In this document: in pieces, positions 25,792-38,209 of the stretch
Position numbering within the stretch: the stretch's first letter is position 1
How the letters are laid out: every line of letters starts with the position of its first letter
From: Pisolithus tinctorius
Lineage: Eukaryota; Basidiomycota; Agaricomycetes; Boletales; Pisolithaceae
Direction of reading: 5' to 3'
Assembly (NCBI GenBank): GCA_024663395.1
Contig: JANFAH010000028.1
Span: 248,001 to 312,000 of the forward strand
DNA: 64,000 nucleotides
Notes under the pieces: generated by a model
What the model saw: only the letters and a program-made list of their open reading frames with translations
Database searches by the model: none
Told to the model about the DNA's origin: nothing
Position numbers and translations under genes: made by a program

Positions 25792-25796
25792 CACCC

Positions 25797-26149
25797 TTCA
25801 GTGACCTTGCAAAAAAGGTAATTGGGCATGCAGACTGCATCATGACCACATGTGCAAATGGCATGGCAAGGATGATAAACACTTGCCACTAAGAATCCAG
25901 AAATGATGCTGGGAAGCTGATGACACTAGTGGACCACAGTACTGCCATACATCCACCTGCAAGAGGTCTTTAGCCAGGACCACCCCAGGGATTCTGAACA
26001 CCACAGCAATGTTCTGTTCTAGAAAATTTCTATATGCAGACATCTTTATCATACCTTGGATGTGATTGCAGTCAATACCTCCTCACTGATCACAATTCTC
26101 CAATCCCCAAGGCAACAGCCAGGACAATTTCATATGTTTATTAACCCTT
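25797..26149. other. Intergenic beside Copia insertion
   Basis: A minus-strand stretch with 'FRIPGVVLAKDLLQVDVWQY' (near 25920-26000) could be a relic exon. No family is recognised. Confidence 0.35.
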
Positions 26150-26487
26150 GGCAGCAGTTTTTTGGAGGGATGGTGGTCTGTTAGATATATATTTTGTGAC
26201 AGCAACAATGTATCTAACAGACCCTACCTCCAGCAGTGGTTCCCAGATGTATCTAATTATGGTTTGTCCATCAGAAGCACAGGGAATAGGGGTAAATTAC
26301 CCTATTTCACTTATGTTGCAGAAGACATATCCAGATTTGGCAGGGGAGGGGTGGATCACTTCAGGAAGCATAACCATAATTAGATACATCTGGGAACCAC
26401 TGCTGGAGGTAGGGTCTGTTAGATACATTGTTGCTGTCACAAAATATATATCTAACAGACCACCATCCCTCCAAAAAACTGCTGCCT
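26150..26487. mobile_element. MITE with 115-bp inverted arms
   Basis: The left arm 26150-26264 and right arm 26372-26487 are inverted copies that differ by a single base insertion (GG against GGG). The outer ends are GGCAGCAG and CTGCTGCC. The central 107 bp is non-palindromic. Inside each arm is a second small inverted pair, GGTCTGTTAGATA and TATCTAACAGACC. No transposase is present. No target duplication could be settled (flanks cccTT and TGAgg). The near-identity of the arms suggests recent mobility or gene conversion. Confidence 0.9.
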
Positions 26488-27806
26488 GAGGTGTGTTTAT
26501 TGACTTTACTTATGCATGGTCCACAACTGACAGTTTGAGGGTGAGGCAATGGGTCCGGATTTAACTGTTAGTCAGTTATAGTCCTGTTACCCTGTTGCTG
26601 GAAGTCACTCTTGCGACCATCAATGCAACTGGACTTCCATCTCCTCTTTCTCCGTCTCACTAACTATTGGTGCAATGTGTCGATATCATTTTCGATCTCA
26701 ACATACATTCTCAATCATGTGTATGCGTATTACCAATTATACCACTCAAACATTGTACAGAAACCAAATCTCCACAGCGAGAATGCCTCCACTGAATGAC
26801 ACAGACAGTTAGCCAGGTGACAGTCAGTAGCCAGTCAATTAAGGATCAGTGGGTGCGCATTAGACTTATGTACCCGGTGGCGTGCTGGCATGGTCGCCAG
26901 CCATTGACAGTACAAACTATGATTGATGATGTCAAGACCTCCCTCCATGCGAACACTGACGAAAGTTTCATTCCAGCGACCAAAAGCACGATTGAGGTCG
27001 TTACTTCGATGGTATGAATATCTGTCTTATGTTTCGTTGTCAAAGCAGGCATGACAATCCTGAGTTGTGTCGTACTTGTTGTTTGGGTGGGTGAGGGTGC
27101 TACTTGGTAATTCCACCATGCTTGAGATTAAGTGGGTTGGACGGTGTATCCAGGATGTCCTGTTTCGTTGTTTATGAACATACCTCAAACGCATGTGACA
27201 GGCCTGCATACCGCCATTGATCGATCAGATGGCACAGTTTCCTGCATGCCTCATGTGTAGATTCTGAAACCACCTTGAGAATGGCATTCCAATAAGACTA
27301 GACTGGATATGAGGTCCCCACTGATCCTACTATCCCTTAGAGCAGCCGCATGTATGGTGCATACCCACCAACCAGTGTTTACCTTTGGCATAAAAGCCAT
27401 TCTATTGCACAATCGTGCTAATTGCACCTCACCCAGCTATCATAACGAAACAATCCCTTCGCTTATCATGTCCTTCAGTTACCCTCCATCGTGTTCAAAG
27501 AATGCATACCTGAGCATACTCACCAACTCTTCTGATGGTGACTGGCATGTTGCACAGTGTGGGTGGTGTCTGTCATCGGTCATGCCCAACTTCGATACTC
27601 CCTCCATGTCCAAGGATGCCGCATATACAAGTTTCCAACATTTGCATTCTGGTGGCAGTTTGGAAGGACTTGACAGTAGCACCAGCATGGTCATCTGAAT
27701 GTCCCAGGATGTTAACACTGTGTGAGTGGGCTGAATGACATGGACACATGGTTTTCATCGATGATGAGGGTGACCTTTTAGCAGCAGGTCCCAGCAGGGT
27801 AGTGCC
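26488..27806. other. Intergenic, no gene supported
   Basis: Several ORFs of 60-130 codons overlap here on both strands without shared domains or splice structure. Nothing is called. Confidence 0.4.
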
Positions 27807-28967
27807 GTGGCAGATGACGAATGCTTTATCCGATGGTGGTCTGAAGGGAAACCACTAAAAGATTGGGGGATGGTGTTTATCTTCCATGCCATTAGCTGTT
27901 TAGTGGGCTGGATGTGCTACGAATGCTGGTTACGAAAAGCGCTTTGGCTCAAACTGATTGAGGGGGACGTGGACGACGACATGTGGCTTTGGGTCGACAA
28001 CAATGAAGAGTCGCTTGCATCCGAGAGACCAGCTTGGCATTCGTGGTATGATCGGCTGCTTACGGAAGATGATTGGGTCAGTGGTGAGTCAGCGCTGCAT
28101 CGTTGCGTCGATCAGCAGCGAAATCCACCCACAACTGCCAGAAATGACAGGATTTGCAGTGCTACAACCAAACAGCATGTGTCCGCCATTGCCTGGTTAA
28201 TTGCCAGCTCCAAAGAGGTGGCAGAGCTGTTTGCCTCTCATGGCTGTACTCCCCCGACTCCATGCATAGCATCTACTCTCGATTGTATTGTTGGCAAGTA
28301 CTGGGATGGGTTTTCTTCTGAAACAAGTGCCTGGGAGAATGCCATCGCAAAGGCAAAGGAGGATGGGTGCATATGCTCCACAACGAAGTGTCATGTTATG
28401 CAGCAATGGTTCAATATGATCATTTGGTTGGAGGGAAAACCTGCCATCTTGGAGGTGGATTACAAATCCTGTGAGCATTGTTGGTCCTTGTAGGTCTAGT
28501 TTCATATCATGTCATTGCCTTGGTATGATGACCAGTTGTAAGGGTGAGGTCACAATACAAGGACATAGCTACCGAACACATGGTGATTTTGCATGTCTTG
28601 TTGCTGGATGCCTTCTGCAACTGCTGTTCCAGCCTCTATGTATCAGAACCCTTCGCATGGTGTCTAAGTCCAACAGCAAAGCAAATGGCAGATGGAATAC
28701 TGGAATGTTTGATGAAAGAACATGGCTTGGACATGCAATACCTTCCATGTGTCAACAAATACCCGCAACTCTTGCGGGAGCATGTTGCAGGGCTGATTCG
28801 CTCACCAGATAATAACTCGGAGTCGGAGTTGGCCGAACTTCGAGTTCCTGATAATATCTTTGACGGCGCACATGACCCTTGGGTGGTGATAGGTATAATT
28901 GCACTGGTGGCTTGTGGTGACAGCTATTGCAAGAACACAAAACAGCATGACCAGGAATGGCACAAGA

Positions 28968-29869
28968 TGTGAAGTACGGGTTTACCCTCAGGTGACCGGG
29001 CTTCAAGACTGGGTGATAGGGGCCAAGTCCGAGTGGCCAGAATCAAGGCCGGGAGACAGGGGCCAAGTCCGGTTGGACTGGAGTTAAGGCCGGAGGTCAG
29101 GGGCTAAGTCCGGAGGACCGGACTTAAGGCTGGGAGTGCGGGAACAAGACCGGTAGCGTGGGAAACCGACCGGTGTTGGAGTGCGCACAAGGGGAAGCCG
29201 GTCCGGGGTTGGATCTACCTCCCTTGGTCTCAGCTTATGTGCTGTACCCTTATGCAAGCCGGGGAGAGGTCTGGGACAGGGGTTGGAGATAGCTTAAGGC
29301 TCGGCCTTAGCTATAGAGTAGTCTCAGGGTGTAGTACAGGAGTTGAGGGTAATACTTAATTGATATTCTGACTGGGGTGCTACGAAGTATGTACAGGGGT
29401 TAAATACAGGAGGCCGGTCCGGGATAATGAACATAGAGCCGGACTTGTGAATAAGCTATTAGTGAGATGATTAGCAAGACAAGGATAGCCTCAGTGGCTA
29501 TGCAGAGGCTAATAGCCAAAGTCTGGGTGACCGGCATAACCGGGGTCGGACACCGGATTGTATAGTAAGCAAAGTCTGATGAACGGGCTAGACTAAATAT
29601 AGTACAAACAAAGGGAAACAGACCGGAGTTATGTCTGGGTGACCCGGACATAGACCTAGGAGGACCAGGGTGGAGCAGCGCGAGGCCGGGAGGCCAAAAC
29701 GGACCGGAGATAGGGGTAAAACACCGGACTTGAGTTATGCAAGCCGGAGTTGAGTTATCTAGGGCCAGGATTGGGTTTTCTAGGCTGGACTAGGACCGGA
29801 CTTGACCGGAGATAGGGGCTAGGGGTCCGGACTGGACTGGGAACGAGTCCGAGAGTCATGGATATGACA
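28968..29869 (-). mobile_element. Solo LTR of the CCGG-rich family
   Basis: 902 bp from TGTGAAGTACGG to GGATATGACA, flanked by a perfect 5-bp target duplication CAAGA (28963-28967 and 29870-29874). It lies in reverse orientation to the full element that follows. No internal region is attached, so it is a product of LTR-LTR recombination. It sits in exon 2 of the block B gene. Confidence 0.95.
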
Positions 29870-30005
29870 CAAGACTGCTTCATTGATTATTTGCCACTCC
29901 TGTAAATGCTTTGATATGCCCGTGCTCCCCCAGTCGTCTTCTACGAGCATCAGGCTTTGTTGTGAACTTGACTGGGACTATTCTGAGGATCTTTTCTTTA
30001 CTAAC

Positions 30006-30925
30006 TGTCATATCCATGACTCTCGTACTTGTTCCCAGTCCAGTCCGGACCCCTAGCCCCTATCTCCGGTCAAGTCCGGTCCCAGTCCAGCCTAGAAAAC
30101 CTAGTTCCAGCCTAGAGAACTCAACTCCAGCCCTAGGAAACCCAACTCCGGTCTAAATAACTTAAGTCCGGTGTTTTACCCCTATCTCCGGTCCATTTCG
30201 GCCTCTCGGCCTTGCGCTGCTCCACCCCGGTCCTCCTAGGTCTATGTCCGGGTCACCCGGACATAACTCCGGTCTGTTTCCCTTTGTTTGTACTATATTT
30301 AGTCTAGCCCGTTCATCAGACTTTGCTTACTGTACAATCCTGTGTCTGACCCCGGTTATGCCGGCCACCCGGACTTTGGCTATTAGCCCCTGCATAGCCA
30401 CCGTGGCTATCCTCGTCTTGCTAATCATCTCACTAATAGCTTATTCACAAGTCCAGCTCTATGTTCATTATCCCGGACCGGCCTCATGTATTTAACCCCT
30501 GTACATACTTCGTAGCACCCCAGTCAGAATATCAACTTAGTATTACCCTCAACTCCGTATTACCCCTCAAGACTACTCTATAGCTAAGGCCGAGCCTTAA
30601 GCTATCCCTGACCCCTGTCCCGGACCTCTCCCCGGCTTGCTAAGGGTACAGCACATAAGCTGAGACCAAGGGAGGTAGATCCAACCCTGGACTGGCTTCC
30701 CCCTGTGTGCACTCCAACACCGGTCGGTTTCCCACGCTACTGGCCTTGTTCCTGCGCTCCCGGTCTTAAGTCCGGTCCTCCGGACTTAGCCCCTAACCTC
30801 CGGCCTCAACTCCGGTCCAACCGGACTTGGCCCCTGTCTCTCAGCCTTGACTTTGGCCACTCGGACTTAACCCCTGTCACCCGGTCTTGAAGCCTGGTCA
30901 CTCGAGGGTAAACCCATACTTCACA
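30006..30925 (+). repeat. 5' LTR of the CCGG-rich element
   Basis: Runs TGTCATATCC...TACTTCACA. The last 250 bp is built from degenerate units about 28-30 nt long around CCGGACTTRGCCCCT. It contains a candidate promoter region with 'tatttaacccctgtacatac' near 30490. Confidence 0.93.
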
Positions 30926-32255
30926 GTATATTCTGACTCACACTTGTGCAAGCCATTGCATCATGTCTAGGTCCCGCTCTAGAGCCCCTACCCATGACCC
31001 TGCCCATCAGGACTCATTGGGATACCTCTCCTCTGACTCCGGGGCCCAACCCGGAGATCTCTGCTAAAGCAGAGAGGTAACCCGGCACCCCTTGGCACTC
31101 TGCACACCCCCAGGTTGCATTACCCCTGACACTATGTCCTTAGTGGTCAAAACTTAATGCATCCATTCCCTTACTCCTGCCCTGCCTGCCCCTCGTTTTC
31201 TCCTGACTCCGGACCGGCCATGTCAGCCCCTGAGTCGGACTCACCATCCGGACTCACCACCAACCTGGGTTCTTGCCTGAGCCCACTTCCAGGTCGGAAT
31301 TACCATCCGGACTTGCCTCTGAGGAGGCCTCAACAACCGGCCTCACTTCTGTCAGCTCCCCCGAGCTACCCCTGACCCCTGGCTGGTCACCTCGGTCTTC
31401 ATCTCGGTCCTTACCTCAGTCATCCCAGCACTCTAGCCCAGCTGTCTCTGTCCAGTTCTACTGTACTGAACACTGGGATCTCATCACTCATTTGACCTCC
31501 TGACTCCCCGATATTGGTCCTTGGACCTCTGTGCACCTCCGGTGCAACCCCCAGGCCCGGACTTGGCCAGTCCCGGCCCTCAATGCCTTCCCTGTTTCCC
31601 ATCGGCACTCGGCTTCAGTGGTTTTTGGGTCCGGTCTCCACCCTTGGCCTTCACTACACTGGCCTTGGAGCCCTGGACCCCCTTTCCGGTGTCTGGACCG
31701 TCTGTTGCCAGCCTGTCCGGCCTTGGTTGGCTTGTCCACACTCACCTGGACTTGTCTGAAGCCGCTTTGCCACTTCCCTCAGCCTCCTGCCCTTTGTTAC
31801 TGGCCCTCTCAGCCCCGGTTTGATTCAGCCACCTCATCCGGACTTGTCTAGACCTGTTACTAGGTTTGGACCGGTCCTGGCTCTCCTCAGACCTTTTCTG
31901 TTCCTTACAGACCCCTCCTGGGTCTCCCGTCCATTGTCCCAGTGCTGCACTAGTCACCTCGGCCTCGGGATGGTGCTTGTCCTTTGGACTTGTACCAGGC
32001 CTCAGCTCCGGTGGTCTTAGCTAGTGCATGACACCTCCATTTCGGTCTAGGACCGGTCTGCCAGCCCTCTGGCCCTTAGCCCGGTCCTGACCTCTTTTCC
32101 GGCCTCACTTTTCACTTAGAGGCACCCCCTCGGCATGCTAGCCCTTTGGACTTGCTCCTGACCCCCGATTTTCGGTCTAGGACCGGTCTGCTGGTTCTCC
32201 AGCCCCTATCCCGGTCCCAGACCTCATTTCCGGTCCTTTCCCTGTCCTCTGTCCA

Positions 32256-32441
32256 TCCCGGGATCCTAACCGGGTTAACAAGTTGGTAACTTTGTACTCC
32301 GGAAGCCAAAACCGGTGGTCTTGGTTGAGACAAAACAATTAGAGTCTACCCCAGGATCCTAACTGGGTCAACAAGTTGGTACTCTGGTACACCAGAAGCC
32401 AAAACTGGTGGTCTTGGTAGAGACAAATCAATTAGTGCATC
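32256..32441 (+). repeat. Tandem 93-bp duplication inside the LTR element
   Basis: Two copies beginning near GGATCCTAAC (32261 and 32354), with 'aacaagttggta' and 'ccaaaacyggtggtcttggt' in each. The copies differ by several transitions. Confidence 0.8.
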
Positions 32442-33627
32442 ACTCTGTCCCCCTTAGCAGTCCTCCTGGCTTGTCCTGCCAGTCCCCGGACTTCCCTCGG
32501 CCTCAACCCAGCTTCAGCCCTGGACCGGACTTGCTAACTCCGGTCCCCCTATTTGTGTCTGCTTTTCCCACCTCCGGACTCCTTTCTGACCGGTCTCCTG
32601 AGTTCCGGTCTTCCCTCCTGCACTAGGCCTCGTCACCCTTTGTCCGGCCTGTTGTCTCTGGACTTCCTTAGAGCCCCTGACCGGTCTTGCTGACTCTGGC
32701 TTTCTTTCTCTTTTCTGGTGTTCGTCTCCAGGCCTCCTCATGGCCCCTGACCGGTCTTGCTCACTCCGGACTTCCTGCTTTTGGCCAGTCTCCCATCTCC
32801 GGCCTCCCTCGGCCTTTGATACCCCTTGGGTAGCTCTATGCTACTCCTCTGTCACTCATTTGGCCTTCGGGCCTCTCCCTCCTCCTGGAACTACCCCTGT
32901 CCTCTACCCCAGTGCTATGGTCTTGACCTAGCACCTCTTTCCGGTCCTTGGTGGACCCGGCCTTGGTTCTCTCTCGGTCTCCGACCCCTGTTTAACCGGC
33001 CTTGTCAACTCGTTAGGAACTGAAGTATCTAGGTTGTAGGGAACCGACTAGCCCACTCAATAGGCACCTGTTGGTGGCCGAGTGTAGTGCAGTCACCTAT
33101 CCCCGCCTAATACTAAAGTTTGCTAACCCCCCTGACGTCAACCCCGCCTTGGAGCATGAATTTGCTTGCAAGACACCCTGGGCTTCAGCCCATCTGACAA
33201 ACCCCCGACTCTGCCGGTCTGTTTCCCAGCTCACCCACTCGCCCCGGAACTTGTATGTTCGCGAGGCCCCTTCGGGTACCAGCTAACCCCTCACCTTCCC
33301 CTAACCATCGCCACTGTCACCCCACCATCGACTCCGGAACTCTGGTCCTACCCACTCTCCCGACTCCAGTCTTACCGGTTGTCTTTTGGCCTGCCGGTCT
33401 TCACCGGCCTTCTGGTTTCCTCTCGGCCTCTGGTTCTGGCCTTCATACCCTTACCTTTGACTCCGACACTCCCTACTATCCCTGTACCAGTCCGGCCTGC
33501 TCTGCCGGCCTTGTACCTCTGGTTTTAAAGCTTTTCTGGCCTTGAAAAAGCTTCCCGAAACTGGTCTAACCCGCTGGGCATATTTCCCTATGCAACCTCA
33601 AGGGTTCGGTTCCTAAGAGGGGGATAC

Positions 33628-34549
33628 TGTCATATCCATGACTCTCATACTTGTTCCCAGTCCAGTCCGGACCCCTAGCCCCTATCTCCGGTCAAGTCCG
33701 GTCCCAGTCCAGCCTAGAAAACCTAGTTCCAGCCTAGAGAACTCAACTCCAGCCCTAGGAAACCCAACTCCGGTCTAAATAACTTAAGTCCGGTGTTTTA
33801 CCCCTATCTCCGGTCCATTTCGGCCTCTCGGCCTTGCGCTGCTCCACCCCGGTCCTCCTAGGTCTATGTCCGGGTCACCCGGACATAACTCCGGTCTGTT
33901 TCCCTTTGTTTGTACTATATTTAGTCTAGCCCGTTCATCAGACTTTGCTTACTGTACAATCCTGTGTCCGACCCCAGTTATGCCAGTCACCTGGACTTTG
34001 GCTATTAGCCCCTGCATAGCCACCGTGGCTATCCTCGTCTTGCTAATCATCTCACTAATAGCTTATTCACAAGTCCGGCTCTATGTTCATTATCCCGGAC
34101 TGGCCTCATGTATTTAACCCCTGTACATACTTCGTAGCACCCTCAGTCAGAATATCAACTTAGTATTACCCTCAACTCCATATTACCCCTCAAGACTACT
34201 CTATAGCTAAGGCTGAGCCTTAAGATATCCCCGACCCCTGTCCCGGACCTCTCCCCGGCTTGCATAAGGGTACAGCACATAAGCTGAGACCAAGGGAGGT
34301 AGATCCAACCCTGGACCGGCTTCCCCCTGTGCGCACTCCAACACTGGTCGGTTTCCCATGCTACTGGCCTTGTTCCTGCACTCCCGGTCTTAAGTCCAGT
34401 CCTCCGGACTTAGCCCCTAACCTCTGGCCTCAACTCCGGTCCAACCGGACTTGGCCCCTGTCTCTCGGCCTTGACTTTGGCCACTCGGACTTAACCCCTG
34501 TCACCCGGTCTTGAAGCCTGGTCACCCGAGGGTAAACCCGTACTTCACA
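33628..34549 (+). repeat. 3' LTR of the CCGG-rich element
   Basis: Near-identical to the 5' LTR. It starts right after the polypurine tract and ends at the CTAAC target duplication. Confidence 0.95.
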
Positions 34550-35723
34550 CTAACCAGTCAAACAAGGACGATGACTCTGGCTGGGTCCCCTCTGACCATG
34601 ATGACTGACCGCTGTGCCACAGTACTGTCATCTTTGTTGCTGCAGCAATGTACCTTCGGAGCAGCAACATTGGTTTCTCTTCTTGTCAGAAGTGCTGAGC
34701 GATCTGTATGAAGTCCTTGGCTGATACATCATCATCTGCAGGCTTTGAGGTGATAGAATCTGGTAATGACATGCAGGGAGGGGGCATGTCTTTATCAATT
34801 CAGTGGCCCTTGGAGGTCAACATTCCGGAACCTGTGGGGATGGACAAATTCACGACCACACTACGTAATCGATCTCTTTCGAAAGATGAGGTGAAGTTGT
34901 GGGTGGTTGTGGAACTCCTCAAACTGGTCAGTCTACTGAGTTTCCCACATGGCGCTTTCTTCTAACAAGTTCGATACTAGAGGAAGTACCTTGACTCCTA
35001 TGGTTTGGGCACGTCCGACTGTTTCCACCATTTGGGTGGTGAAAATAGCTCATGTCTCGAGTCCGTCATGCTCACTCGATTCTGAAGTGCCTCGCAACTA
35101 ACTAGGAATGCAAGGGAAAGCACCTTACTAAGACATTTACTGGCAAACAGTAGCTCCTCGGGGCTACCCAAGTCGGACAAGGTGGAGGAAATAAAGAAAA
35201 AACTTCTTGATATGCTCGGTAAGTCAACGGCCATGGACTGCTCTTGTTCATGCGATCTGACATAACTAGGAGAGCTTAGTTTACCTTGCAAATGCTTGCC
35301 ATGGTCTACCCTGGAGCAAGAGCTAGAGAAAAATGGGTATGCATTGGTCAATTGGCCTACTGGAGTCCATAAACGCAGGAACAAAGGAATTCATGACCTG
35401 AGTGCAGTGGATGTCAACAAACTCTACGATGCTATTACGTGTACAGATGAAACTCGCTGTCTGCATATTCGTCGCCGCACATCAGCATTGACAGGTACTT
35501 GTGGCGAATCTCACCGCTATGTTTGCTCATTTCGATCATACTAGTCGTGCCAGTACAGCCAATAGAATGCACTCGGCCTGTTGCATCGTGTTCAAAGCGC
35601 CCCACAGAGGCACAAGATTTGCATGGTCACTCATCGAAAAGAATTAAGTTCAAGGACATGACTAGTAAAGTCATGCAACAGAACCTAAGTGAACTTTGGG
35701 GGGATGGGATGACTGGTGCATAA

Positions 35724-37200
35724 GCCTCGCAATTGGATTGTTTTTGTGCCACTATCCTTGATAACTATGTGTAAGTTACATGTCGTCATAAAATGTTCCA
35801 GAGGCCTAGTGTGTATTATAAAGAATCGAGTGGATCTATCGTGAAGAAAGAGAACTTTGATGTCCAAGCCCAGCAAAATGGGCCACCCAAGTTACAACAT
35901 GACTAGTATCACATTGGCGGATGCAACCTTGTAATCCACCTACTTATCGCAGCTTGTTACAATACCCCAATGACAACTCACAGTTCCCACCCTGCCAAGT
36001 GAAGCATGCCTTGTCCTCCGCCCACATAGGGACATCCATTACGATTATTATTACAAGTTGTGGTGCGCGTTTTTTGTTCTTAGAGAACCCATGCGACTTA
36101 AGTGAATTCTGGTTGGCGTGGTGGGAAAGGACATCTCGATCCTAACAAGTGGAGAGGCACGAAATGAGGGGAAAGATTAGATAGTCGGTGTTGTATCAAT
36201 TCTGCAAATTGCAAGCCGCCGAATTCGGCCTTGGTACGTGGGCAGACTGATGGCTTAAGATGGCGAGCACGTGCAACAGCTTATGGGTGTCATATTGAAC
36301 CACCACTCCCAGGCTTCGAGTATACCTTTCTATAGCCATTTCTCTGTTGTGGAGATCCTCCTCATCTTCGGCCAGTTGATGGATGTGCGAGCAGCACTGT
36401 AAGGAACACATTTAAGCAGCCATGTGCTGTGTCTATGTATTTCCCTAGCTTCCTGTACATAACATCGCCCATCAGAGATCTGGTAGTGTGCATCAGCAAA
36501 AGAGAGAGAAGGGAAATAATCACTGCAGCTGGTAGAATGAAGGAATGATGCGATTGGGCTGCACAGATGGCACAAAAAGTGCCCAGTGGAGAGAAAAAAA
36601 TCGTCGATCTCGCAGGGCTTGAAATATAAGTAACATGGGACTGAAGGTTCAGTTAGCATTCTGCAGACGTCTACAGAATAGTTTGAAATCATGATCATGT
36701 AAAGTGACCCTTTTTTATACTTTTCTCAAGTTGTCCCCATCCTAAGGCAAGCTCGGGAAATGGCCCTTACCGTTTACATGTTTGTTACCCTTATATTGCA
36801 GAAGAATCAATTAGAAGAAGGTTGAAGATGATGGGCCAGTAGAATGGATGTCATGTGTGGAAGCTCACCTATATTTGACTGATATGATATGATCGTGATA
36901 ACCCAAGGCCGGTCTGACAGGGGAAGGAGACTGACATGGCAGGCAAGTGTGGATTAGTCTGGGGAATCATAAAAGCTATACTTGAATGATGTTCTAACGA
37001 GCATCTCAGGCTCCACCAGCGGTGCCCGGCTCTTTGGAGGGGGAAGGGACTCACCTTAATTGCTGTGGGCATGTACATAGTGACAACGAGCCTGCTGCGG
37101 TCCTGATGCACTCTCAGCCCACTGAGACCTGGTCAGCTTTCAATTGAGCATGGCTGCATAGTACCTGGCAGGGCCGAAAGTGAAATCGATAAGACTGCTC
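35724..37200. other. Block B flank, noncoding
   Basis: 35910-36290 and 36310-36430 match block A (16500-16720 and 18350-18480). No gene was seen at 36430-37200. Confidence 0.5.
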
Positions 37201-37204
37201 TTCA

Positions 37205-38209
37205 TTGAAACTGGACAACCTTGTGCAAATTCCCTCCTATGGCAAGTCTTTACTATGCATCAGCATCCTCATCCTCGCATTGGCAGGTCGCTGCGGCCAT
37301 GGAATGGAAAGGGTTACTAGCATCATGGCTCGCCCATTTGTGATGGGTGTTGGCTTCCTTTTTTACAGTAATTTCTCGACATCCTCTTCTCCATGCCTAA
37401 CTCCTGTATTGCAATGGACACCCCGACTTACGGCCTTATCAAGGTTCCCATGTGCACTCATTCTCCTCGCTTGTAAGCAAGTGGGACGGGACAACTGCAC
37501 ATCGGAACCATGTGTCGTGCACCCAGTAAGTTTCCACCAACCTCTTCCATCATTAGCGCCTCATACCCCCCTCACAACCTAAAAGGCGATGGAAACCGCC
37601 ATTTCTCCCCCACTGCTAGTCAATTATGGATCTCGCTATCCAATTCGTGTCATAGGTCATCCCCCTTGCCAACATACATGCAACTGATGACTATGCCCAG
37701 GCCCTAGCATGGTTGGTCAAGTACTGGGAATGGGATATTGATGTGGTATGTCGCTCCCCCTTTCCCTACCGATGTCCTCTCATTTGCAGACAGTATCGAA
37801 GCTACCTGAGGTATACTAGCATTACTACATGTATTGTTCATTCCAACGTCGCCCATACAGCCCAAACATTCGCACCAAAAACACTTTTGTAGTGCTATCT
37901 GCACTTGTCTTCCTCACTATGGCAGAGTGGATGCACTTGCTTTACAGTGGGTTGACCTCCGAGGAGTTACAGGTAAAGATCCATTCTTTCCCCCATGTAT
38001 TCATGTTGGTCGATTTGGGCAGGAATGTATCCAAGCCATGGGTCACTGTACTTTTGCTATCCTCACTACTATCCCCTGCCTGGGCCTCATCATCATCTGC
38101 AATGTCGAAATTGTTGTGATAGCAGACTCCCCAGCTCTTGCATGTGGTCTTATAGTGGTGAGCATGTTCCCTGCACTGATATTCCCACTGATACTGTTAG
38201 GTGTTCAAT
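37205..38209 (+). pseudogene. Decayed multi-helix membrane protein gene, block B copy
   Basis: Counterpart of 19084-19693. 37626 reads 'MDLAIQFVS' then TAG, where A reads through. Later hydrophobic segments are well kept: 'VVLSALVFLTMAEWMHLLYS' (near 37890-37950), then after an intron near 37973-38020 'CTFAILTTIPCLGLIIICNV' and 'LACGLIVVSMFPALIFPLIL', ending TAA at 38209. The upstream part (37205-37530) has another hydrophobic ORF ('SLLCISILILALAGRCG') that may be a 5' exon. At least three membrane helices are inferred; the family is unknown. Confidence 0.55.

Larger units (their letters stand above)
30006..34549 (+). mobile_element. Non-autonomous LTR retrotransposon, full length
   Basis: 4544 bp, flanked by the 5-bp target duplication CTAAC (30001-30005 and 34550-34554). 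5' LTR 30006-30925, internal region 30926-33627, 3' LTR 33628-34549, polypurine AAGAGGGGGA at 33615-33624. The 2.7-kb internal region has no recognisable gag, protease, reverse transcriptase, RNase H or integrase; its ORFs are short, Pro/Ser-rich and mutually overlapping. It therefore fits a LARD/TRIM-like element that must borrow proteins from another element. The LTRs are very similar to each other, which suggests a young insertion. Confidence 0.95.
27807..35723 (+). pseudogene. Block B copy of the five-exon gene, split by two LTR insertions
   Basis: Paralogue of the block A gene. Exon 1 lies within 27807-28491 (similarity to A begins about 27865 with 'GMVFIFHAISC'); exon 2 starts near 28545. 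The solo LTR (28968-29869) interrupts exon 2 after 'QEWHK' and the full LTR element (30006-34549) interrupts it again after 'SEDLFFTN'. If both insertions and one copy of each target duplication are ignored, the frame runs on unbroken to 'GWVPSDHDD' and then meets TGA where A has CGA. Later exons follow at about 34590-34927, 34976-35217, 35268-35493 and 35543-35723, ending with TAA. The N-terminal 60 residues before the match differ from A, so the start is unclear. CpG sites of A are often TpG or CpA here. Confidence 0.8.

Noticed and set aside
31157..33545. Pro/Ser-rich ORFs inside the LTR element as gag
   Set aside because: Short, overlapping in several frames, and driven by C-rich composition; no zinc knuckle or capsid motif was seen.
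29400..34117. Repeated 83-codon hydrophobic ORF in each LTR (for example 30244-30495)
   Set aside because: It recurs only because the LTR recurs; it spans the presumed promoter region and has no independent support as a protein.
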